Assembly: GCA_036005325.1 (NCBI GenBank)
Contig: DASYQR010000001.1
Location: 1-13,349 of the forward strand
DNA: 13,349 bases
Direction: 5' to 3'
Source: SCTG01 sp036005325
GTDB lineage: Bacteria; Nitrospirota; Nitrospiria; Nitrospirales; NS-4
Each line of letters begins with the position of its first letter. Position 1 is the first letter of the stretch. Below the pieces are notes generated by a model. That model had not been told where the DNA came from, did not search any database, and saw only the letters and a list, made by a program, of their open reading frames with translations. Made by a program: the position numbers and the translations under genes. Shown in pieces: positions 5,728-10,791 of the stretch.

Positions 5728-6459
5728 TTACATTATAACAAAATCCCGAACCATCGGATCGTCCACCCGGGACGCTTCCACGGGCGGACAATCAGCTATG
5801 ACTCGTCCGTCCCGGATGAGCACCAGGCGATCCATCATCGCGAACAATCCGGTCGGGGCGCTGAAGGTGACAATAATGGTCAACGTCCGTTGCTTCCGGT
5901 AGTGCTCGACAATCTTCCTGAATCGAACGAGCTCATCGGCATCCCATCCAAACAGCACTTCGTCCACAAACAAGATTTCCGCATCCATCGCCATGGCCCG
6001 CGCGAGCGCCACCAAGCGCGCATCCCCCATCGCCAGCCCGGCCGGGAACCGATCGCGCAGGTCTTCCACGCCACATTCCACAAGGCGGGTCATGACTCTG
6101 TCTTGAATCGCGGCCTCGGGGAGGGTGTCGTGATACCGCAACGGGAGCGCGACGTTATCGAAGACGCTCAGAGAGTTGATGAGGGCGGGCTTGGCAAAGA
6201 CGAACCCGACGCGCTGGCGGAGGTCCAACAATTCCTCCGATGCCGCGGCCGGATTGACGCCCAGGATTCGGACCGACCCGGACTCAGGCGCCTCCAGACC
6301 CGCGCAGAGTCGGAGTGTCAGTCCTTTCCCGGAGGCATGGGATCCCACCAGCGCAACGGCCTCGCCACGCTGCACGGTCAGGTTGAGGTCGTCCACACGA
6401 ACCTGGTTCCCTTCGCTTGCCGAGACATGGTCGAGCGTGATCACTGCCTCATTCATCAT
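5728..6459 (-). CDS. mlaF: MlaF-type ABC ATPase with degenerate catalytic motifs
   Basis: 243-residue ABC nucleotide-binding subunit in the MlaF position between permease and MCE genes. The fold is recognisable along its length (LDHVSASEGNQVRVDDLNLTV, SVFDNVALPLRYH, ILFVDE, RLVLIRDGRVIAD), but most catalytic residues are changed. The Walker A is GSHASGKG (39-46), with Gly46 replacing the Mg-binding Ser/Thr. The Q-loop has Ala89 in place of Gln (VFAKP). The signature is LAMGD (142-146) instead of LSGGQ/M. The H-loop has Phe199 in place of His (VTFS). Lys45 and Walker B Asp166-Glu167 remain. The frame is unbroken and the operon spacing tight (6 bases after mlaE, 18 before mlaD), so decay by chance is unlikely. 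I infer an ATPase-dead or strongly weakened subunit that keeps a structural or regulatory role; no second ATPase gene is visible nearby. Confidence 0.9.
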   Translation of the reverse strand: MMNEAVITLDHVSASEGNQVRVDDLNLTVQRGEAVALVGSHASGKGLTLRLCAGLEAPESGSVRILGVNPAAASEELLDLRQRVGFVFAKPALINSLSVFDNVALPLRYHDTLPEAAIQDRVMTRLVECGVEDLRDRFPAGLAMGDARLVALARAMAMDAEILFVDEVLFGWDADELVRFRKIVEHYRKQRTLTIIVTFSAPTGLFAMMDRLVLIRDGRVIADCPPVEASRVDDPMVRDFVIM

Positions 6460-6465
6460 GCTATA

Positions 6466-7245
6466 TCACAGGTACAGGCTGATGGACACGACGAGGTCCA
6501 GGATCAGACAGGCCGCGACCGTGTTGAGTAAGGCCCGGGTGGCCTGCTGAGGCACCTCCGTCATGGCGCTGCCGACCGATAGCCCATGATGGCAGCAGAT
6601 CACGGCAATAGCGAGCCCGAACAGGCTGCTCTTGATGATAGTGATCAGAATGTCCGTCAGCGAGAGCGCCTTCTCGATTTCCGTCAGATACGCCGCAAAT
6701 GGAATGGTGAGCACGACTTTCGCCACCACGAAGCCACCGATGACCGCCACCAGGTCGAAATATACCGTCAAGCAGACCATGGACACGATGGCCCCAACCA
6801 CGCGTGGCATCACAAGGAGGCCGATCACGTGGATCCCCATCGCCTCGAGGGCGTCGATTTCCTGATCGACGCGCATGCAGCCCAGCTCCGCGCCCATCAC
6901 CGTCCCAGACCGCCAGATCACGATAAAGGCCGTGAGCAGCGGCCCTAGCTCTCGAACCACCGTCACCACGATCACGTGGGCCAGAAACGCATCGGCCCCG
7001 ACCTTGGGCAACACAAGCCCCGCCTGAATGATGACGATCAGACCCAGCATCATGGCCATCGCCCCAACGACCGGGAGCGCACCGACGCCGATGAGCAGAA
7101 TCTGACGGGTAACCGCTTTGGATACTTCCGCACGTCCGCGCCGGGCAGGTGAGAGGAATTCTTTGAGGGCGAGATAGCTGAGAAACAGGACGTCCGCCGC
7201 GTAGGCAATGCCCTCGACCGTTTTTTTACCGGTCCACGCAATCAC
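6466..7245 (-). CDS. mlaE: MlaE-type ABC transporter permease
   Basis: Inner-membrane permease of an MCE lipid-transport system (259 residues), a normal length. It has an N-terminal interfacial helix and about five to six hydrophobic segments (about 47-75, 85-110, 143-180, 198-220, 236-257). The family signature RELGPLLTAFIV (98-109) is followed by the ATPase-contacting helix AELGCMRVDQEIDALEAMGI (119-138). In the usual AG(R) position of the signature it reads IWR. The start is GTG at 7245 with no strong ribosome binding site, 18 bases after the transaldolase stop; translation may be coupled. No in-frame ATG occurs early in the gene. Order mlaE-mlaF-mlaD is conserved, while mlaB and mlaC are absent from this locus. 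Confidence 0.92.
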   Translation of the reverse strand: MIAWTGKKTVEGIAYAADVLFLSYLALKEFLSPARRGRAEVSKAVTRQILLIGVGALPVVGAMAMMLGLIVIIQAGLVLPKVGADAFLAHVIVVTVVRELGPLLTAFIVIWRSGTVMGAELGCMRVDQEIDALEAMGIHVIGLLVMPRVVGAIVSMVCLTVYFDLVAVIGGFVVAKVVLTIPFAAYLTEIEKALSLTDILITIIKSSLFGLAIAVICCHHGLSVGSAMTEVPQQATRALLNTVAACLILDLVVSISLYL

Positions 7246-7263
7246 AACTGGCGTTGCCCGCCG

Positions 7264-7917
7264 TTACCCTTTGGGGACGTTTTGCTTTTCCCAGTCCGAC
7301 AGGAATTTCTTCAGGCCAAGGTCGGTCAGCGGGTGCTGTATGAGCTGTTTGAAGACGGTAAACGGCATCGTACAGATGTCGCCGCCGATCTTGGCGGCCT
7401 CGACCACGTGCCGCGGATGTCGCGCGCTGGCGACCAGCACCTTGGTCTTGAACTGATAATTCCGGAAGATGGTCACGATGTCCTGGATCAGGCCCATCCC
7501 GTCCTCGCTGACATCATCCAGCCGCCCGACGAACGGGCTGACACACCAGGCGCCAGCTTTGGCCGCCAGCAAGGCCTGGGTCGGCGAGAAGCACAACGTG
7601 ACATTGACCCTGATCCCTTCGGCAGTCATCGCTTTGCAGGCTTTCAGGCCCTCCGGGATCAACGGGACTTTGACCACGATGTTCTTATGCACGGCGGCAA
7701 GATCCTTGCCTTCCTTAATCATGGCGTCGGCCTCGACGCTGACGACTTCCGCGCTGATCGGGCCGTCCACGATGGAGCAGATTTCCTTGAGCAGGTCCTT
7801 GAAGCTGCGCCCTTCCTTGGCCACCAGGGAGGGATTGGTCGTGATGCCGTCCAGCACTCCCCAGCTTGCCGCTTCTTTTATCTCTTTCGTGTTTCCGGTG
7901 TCTAAGAAGAGTAGCAT
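7264..7917 (-). CDS. tal: Transaldolase, short TalC/MipB-type
   Basis: Cytoplasmic class I aldolase of the pentose phosphate pathway that moves a dihydroxyacetone unit between sugar phosphates (217 residues, usual for the compact subfamily). LFLDTGN at the start and GITTNPSLVAKEG (24-36) are family marks. The Schiff-base Lys is Lys83 in NIVVKVPLIPEGLKA. The active site has Glu57 (SAEVVS) and Phe129 (SPFVGRLDD), as in true transaldolases; fructose-6-phosphate aldolase has Gln and Tyr at these places. ASARHPRH (164-171) binds the phosphate region. The ATG at 7917 has a perfect GGAGG (7925-7929) 7 bases ahead and a likely sigma-70 promoter upstream. It is probably the first gene of the transcript that continues into mlaE. 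Confidence 0.95.
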   Translation of the reverse strand: MLLFLDTGNTKEIKEAASWGVLDGITTNPSLVAKEGRSFKDLLKEICSIVDGPISAEVVSVEADAMIKEGKDLAAVHKNIVVKVPLIPEGLKACKAMTAEGIRVNVTLCFSPTQALLAAKAGAWCVSPFVGRLDDVSEDGMGLIQDIVTIFRNYQFKTKVLVASARHPRHVVEAAKIGGDICTMPFTVFKQLIQHPLTDLGLKKFLSDWEKQNVPKG

Positions 7918-7959
7918 GGCAGTTCCTCCATAAGGTCGGGCTTACGGATACTATATGCT

Positions 7960-7989
7960 ATTCTAGGGGAACGACCCTGATGTTTGCAA
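7960..7989 (-). promoter_or_regulatory. Sigma-70-type promoter for tal (and probably the mla genes)
   Basis: On the - strand TTGCAA (7989-7984), an 18-base spacer and TAGAAT (7965-7960). The -35 hexamer lies in a perfect 10-base palindrome GTTTGCAAAC (7982-7991), which could be an operator. Confidence 0.5.
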
Positions 7990-8007
7990 ACCGATAATGA
8001 GGTCAGC

Positions 8008-8313
8008 ATGAGGCATTTGACGTTGCTCCTGGGATTCCTGGTGCTTGCGGGATGCGCCGGTAACCCATACCTGGAACAGTCCCTCAAACCGGCGGCCCAG
8101 CGGCATGAAAGCAAGGAATGGTTCGAGAAGGAGTGGGGGAAGCCCTCGGGCACGTCGAAGCGCTTCTGGGGAGGCGAGACCTGGACCTACTACCGGATCG
8201 CCGGCGGCACGAACCGGATTCTCGGTGGCATCAATCCCCACGAATGCGAAATCAAGTTGGACTTCGATAAAGAAGGCAGGCTGGACGACTACAGCTACTC
8301 GTCCGGCTGCTGA
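8008..8313 (+). CDS. Small lipoprotein, BamE/SmpA-like in style
   Basis: 101-residue predicted lipoprotein. The signal MRHLTLLLGFLVLAGC places the lipidated Cys at 16 with an ideal LAGC lipobox. The ATG at 8008 was chosen over a TTG at 7984 because TGAGGT (7998-8003) lies just before it and it begins the signal peptide cleanly. The mature part has a W-rich helix, EWFEKEWGKPSGTSKRF, followed by a beta-rich region ending DFDKEGRLDDYSYSSGC. A small alpha-beta layout with 'GKP' and a terminal 'DKEGRL...Y' strand recalls BamE/SmpA domains, but this is a resemblance only. It is divergent from tal (90 bases between starts) and convergent with the YHS gene, with 3 bases between stops. Confidence 0.85.
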   Translation: MRHLTLLLGFLVLAGCAGNPYLEQSLKPAAQRHESKEWFEKEWGKPSGTSKRFWGGETWTYYRIAGGTNRILGGINPHECEIKLDFDKEGRLDDYSYSSGC

Positions 8314-8316
8314 CGA

Positions 8317-8586
8317 CTACGCCGAACTCAGTTTTTTCTGGTAGGTGGCACGGCAGGTTTCGCTGCAGAAGAAGTACGTCCGCTCGCCCTGCCTGAAGAA
8401 GAACGACCCCTCCTTGGGGACGAACATCCCGCAAACCGGATCCTGCACCATTTCGGACGGGCTCCCCGACGACCCCACGGACCTGGCGACTTCTTTATCC
8501 TTGCCCAACAGACCGCGCAAGGCGCTCTTCACCAAGAAATAGACGATGACCAGCAGGACACCGAGGACGATCAATCGCCACAACAT
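8317..8586 (-). CDS. YHS-domain membrane protein, probable metal binding
   Basis: 89-residue protein with an N-terminal membrane helix (3-22, WRLIVLGVLLVIVYFLVKSA), a short linker and a C-terminal YHS domain (about 47-84): DPVCGM with Cys52, then YFFCSETC with Cys74 and Cys78. YHS and TRASH domains are small cysteine metal-binding modules, often in metal transport or sensing proteins. It lies 37 bases after the CpxP-like gene on the same strand, so it may be the last gene of the sigma-factor operon; no strong ribosome binding site is seen before its ATG. The domain call is firm; the specific metal and the link to the sigma system are inferred. Confidence 0.85.
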   Translation of the reverse strand: MLWRLIVLGVLLVIVYFLVKSALRGLLGKDKEVARSVGSSGSPSEMVQDPVCGMFVPKEGSFFFRQGERTYFFCSETCRATYQKKLSSA

Positions 8587-8623
8587 GGAAGGAGCCTAAC
8601 AGAACTAACGAAGAGGGGTCAAA

Positions 8624-9262
8624 CTAGCCCCCGTGCTCACGTTGAAGCCGCTCTCTCATCTCTTTCTGAAACCTCATGTTGAACAGAAGGAACTTCACCT
8701 GCTGTTCCGGCGTGAGCAAATCGCGCACTGTTTGCAGACGCTCCCGCCGCAGGCCGGCCATGGCTTCTTCCATCGCATAGACTCGTTCCAACGCCTGCCG
8801 CAGGGCGGCGTTATCCCCTGGCGTGCCTGCCGCGGGCGGAGCTTCTTCCGGCCCACGGCCCCCAATGCGCGGGCCCCGCCGCATGTCCTTGCGCAGACCC
8901 TGGAGGTGCCCCCGCAGGGCTTCGATGGCCTCCCGTCGCTGCCGCCGCAAATCTTCCGCCCTCTGGTCCAATTGTTCCAACCGCTGGCTCAATCTGTTCC
9001 GCGTAGCTTCATCAAGTTGCAGCGCCTGCATCAGCCGTTCCCGCTTTTTAGCTTGGAAGTGTCGGGCGCCCTCCTCCGCGTCCGCGGGGCCGCGGCCCGC
9101 CGGTCCGCGTTCCTGCTCCGTCATGCGGTCCAGTTCTTCCATCACCGGCGGGACCGGCGCAGGGCTGCCCGGCCTGCTCCTCTCCTGCGCCAGAACCGGC
9201 GACACCAGAACCCCCGCAAGTGCCAGGACGATGATACTGCGACTCCAGAAATTTCGGCTCAT
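8624..9262 (-). CDS. Spy/CpxP/ZraP-like periplasmic protein
   Basis: 212-residue exported protein. The signal peptide is residues 1-25 (cleavage near SPVLA-QE). After a Pro-rich segment come long Arg/Glu/Gln-rich amphipathic helices (68-125), a Gly/Pro linker (130-150) and helices 152-207 with LTPEQQ (183-188), the LTxxQ mark of Spy/CpxP-type proteins. In CnrX-, ZraP- and CpxP-type systems such proteins sense metals or misfolded protein and influence a membrane signalling partner. Here it follows the anti-sigma gene by 11 bases with a strong GAGGGG site, so it probably regulates that anti-sigma factor, much as CnrX does in CnrYXH. The assignment is by composition, motif and context. Whether it binds metal cannot be read from the sequence: there are few His residues and no Cys. 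Confidence 0.85.
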   Translation of the reverse strand: MSRNFWSRSIIVLALAGVLVSPVLAQERSRPGSPAPVPPVMEELDRMTEQERGPAGRGPADAEEGARHFQAKKRERLMQALQLDEATRNRLSQRLEQLDQRAEDLRRQRREAIEALRGHLQGLRKDMRRGPRIGGRGPEEAPPAAGTPGDNAALRQALERVYAMEEAMAGLRRERLQTVRDLLTPEQQVKFLLFNMRFQKEMRERLQREHGG

Positions 9263-9273
9263 GTCATTGCCCC

Positions 9274-9834
9274 TCAGATGTCCCCGAATAACCGATCCAC
9301 CGTCCGCTGATCCAGACCGGCGGCCATCTCAACCAAAACCGTATCGGGATCGTCATACCAATAGATCTCCAAGTCCGCATCGGTGGGATGCGGCAGGTCC
9401 TGCGACCCCTGCGGTGACTGCACCACTGTCTGCTCCGTCGGCGCTTGTACGAGTCCCTTCTGGACTAGTCCTTTGAGAGACCATGCGCCGATGAAGAGGA
9501 GGACCGACGCCGCAAGGGCCATAGGCCACACGGACGTCCTCAACCAGGAATGGACTGAGATGGGCTTTCGCAGAGGCGTCACATCGCTTTGGCCTTTCAT
9601 CTGCGCACGAGCCAACTCTTGGCGGACCTTGCCCGGAAACTCGCTCCAGAATTGGTCGCCCGGATCTGGCACCGTCACCCCCTTCACCCGGACGAGGACC
9701 TGGCGGACGGCCTCCATTTCGGCCCGACATGGCGCGCACCCGTCCAGATGGATCGTGATCTCCTGCACGCGCGCCGGCTCCAAATCCAGCTCCAGATACG
9801 GCACGGTGAATTCCTTGATTTCACTGCAAGTCAT
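9274..9834 (-). CDS. Zinc-binding membrane anti-sigma factor
   Basis: 186-residue single-pass membrane protein. The cytoplasmic N-terminal domain carries the zinc anti-sigma signature HxxxCxxC at His29, Cys33, Cys36 (HLDGCAPC). A helix-rich linker runs to about residue 98, the membrane helix is about 101-119 (SVWPMALAASVLLFIGAWSL) and a periplasmic tail of about 65 residues follows. The start overlaps the sigma gene stop (ATGA, 9831-9834), typical of cognate sigma/anti-sigma pairs. It should hold the sigma factor inactive at the membrane until a signal, probably involving the CpxP-like product of the next gene, releases it. The periplasmic tail is rich in Asp and Gln and has no known domain that I recognise. 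Confidence 0.92.
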   Translation of the reverse strand: MTCSEIKEFTVPYLELDLEPARVQEITIHLDGCAPCRAEMEAVRQVLVRVKGVTVPDPGDQFWSEFPGKVRQELARAQMKGQSDVTPLRKPISVHSWLRTSVWPMALAASVLLFIGAWSLKGLVQKGLVQAPTEQTVVQSPQGSQDLPHPTDADLEIYWYDDPDTVLVEMAAGLDQRTVDRLFGDI

Positions 9835-10373
9835 GGCAATCCCTCACCCGCCACCAAGACGCGGCGGAGCTTGTCCACCGCATGGTGGTAATTGGCCTTC
9901 GCGGTGCCCTCGGAACAGCTCATGATCGTCCCGATTTCCGCGAAGGCATGATTGTGATACACACGCAGCACCAAAGCTTCCCGCTGCCGCGTCGGCAAGG
10001 CCCGGATTGCCTCCCCCAGACGATCCTTGAGTTCGGCGGTGGCGACCTCCGCAAACGTGTCGTGAGGGGCCGTCAGCGTCACTTCCTCCACATCCTCGTG
10101 GGCCAGCCGAGCCCGGTCACGAAGAGCGTTACGGCACAGGTTAAGGCCGATCTGATAGAGCCATGTGCGGAAGCTCGATTCGCGCTTGAAAGACAGATGG
10201 TGTAAAAAAGCCTGCACGAAGGTCTTTTGCGCCATGTCCGCCGCGTCGGCGTGGTTCTCCAGCATGCGATACGCCAGATCATAGATGGTTTTCTGATGGC
10301 GCCTGACCAGTTCCTCGAACGCCGACTCCTCACCCGCCGCGTAGCGGTCCAGCAACTGGGTGTCAGACTCCAT
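9831..10373 (-). CDS. ECF (RpoE-type) sigma factor
   Basis: 180-residue extracytoplasmic-function sigma factor. Region 2 runs from about 17 to 84 (FEELVRRHQKTIYDLAYRML, then DAADMAQKTFVQAF, FRTWLYQIGLNLCRN) and region 4 from about 118 to 172 (IRALPTRQREALVLRVYHNH, FAEIGTIMSCSEGTAKANYH). Start choice: the ATG at 10373 has GAGG five bases ahead and gives the standard N-terminus ESDTQLLDRYAAGEESAFE. An ATG at 10394 and a GTG at 10436 are open in frame, but the GTG would overlap the likely promoter. It directs RNA polymerase to a stress regulon; ECF operons are usually self-activating, and a candidate promoter lies upstream. It is coupled to its anti-sigma factor by a 4-base overlap. Confidence 0.94.
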   Translation of the reverse strand: MESDTQLLDRYAAGEESAFEELVRRHQKTIYDLAYRMLENHADAADMAQKTFVQAFLHHLSFKRESSFRTWLYQIGLNLCRNALRDRARLAHEDVEEVTLTAPHDTFAEVATAELKDRLGEAIRALPTRQREALVLRVYHNHAFAEIGTIMSCSEGTAKANYHHAVDKLRRVLVAGEGLP

Positions 10374-10408
10374 CCCATCCTCGCCCTGTGCCATCCCTAC
10401 ACCCGATA

Positions 10409-10435
10409 GGACACGCCATTCTGGCAAAAGTGACA
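10409..10435 (-). promoter_or_regulatory. Candidate ECF-type promoter of the sigma operon
   Basis: On the - strand TGTCAC (10435-10430), a 17-base spacer and GTCC (10412-10409), preceded by a T-rich stretch. It resembles some ECF -35/-10 pairs, but the consensus for this sigma factor is unknown. The spacer is also part of the alternative long reading of the gene. Confidence 0.3.
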
Positions 10436-10455
10436 CGGAAAAACAAAAACATGGG

Positions 10456-10485
10456 TTGCAGACCGACTCGCCGACAGGCTATATT
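10456..10485 (+). promoter_or_regulatory. Sigma-70-type promoter of the LuxR-type gene
   Basis: TTGCAG (10456-10461), an 18-base spacer and TATATT (10480-10485), about 43 bases before the ATG at 10528. Confidence 0.5.
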
Positions 10486-10527
10486 GTAATTACGCATGTT
10501 TCGGGACCAGGGAGGTGGACTCACACC

Positions 10528-10791
10528 ATGACCGCACGCCGGACCGGTAAAATTAGACACAACGCTCATGCAACAGACCTGAAGACCTCACGGCGAGTCG
10601 CGCCTCGTCTGACTCCGCGCGAGCGCCAGGTGTTAAGCCTGGTGGCCCATGGCTTCACCAGCAGACAGATCGGTGAAAAACTGGGCATCAGTCCCCGCAC
10701 GGCCGAAACCCATCGCGTCAACATCGGGCGCCGGCTCGGCATCCGGAACGTGGCGCAGATGGTGCGCTACGCCATCGAAAACAAGCTCTAA
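10528..10791 (+). CDS. Stand-alone LuxR/FixJ-type HTH regulator
   Basis: 87-residue DNA-binding protein. A basic N-terminal tail (about 1-27) leads into a LuxR-type HTH: LTPRERQVLSLVAHGFTSRQ then GISPRTAETHRVNIGRRLG, finishing NVAQMVRYAIENKL. There is no receiver or ligand domain, so any control must come from its own expression, from oligomerisation or from a partner. The ATG at 10528 was chosen because no in-frame start lies between it and the promoter. GGAGGT is 11 bases upstream, rather far. The gene is divergent from the sigma operon and converges on uvrA with a 4-base stop overlap (10788-10791). Target genes are unknown. Confidence 0.88.
   Translation: MTARRTGKIRHNAHATDLKTSRRVAPRLTPRERQVLSLVAHGFTSRQIGEKLGISPRTAETHRVNIGRRLGIRNVAQMVRYAIENKL

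Noticed and set aside
5668..6531. Long + strand open frame (287 residues)
   Set aside because: Antisense shadow of the MlaF-type gene; rich in His, Gln and Arg with no fold signs.
7246..7266. Hairpin between tal and mlaE as a terminator
   Set aside because: Short GGCG/CGCC stem without a T run; more consistent with read-through into mlaE.
10374..10436. GTG start for the ECF sigma factor at 10436
   Set aside because: Adds an atypical N-terminus and overlaps the likely promoter; ATG 10373 gives the usual family start.
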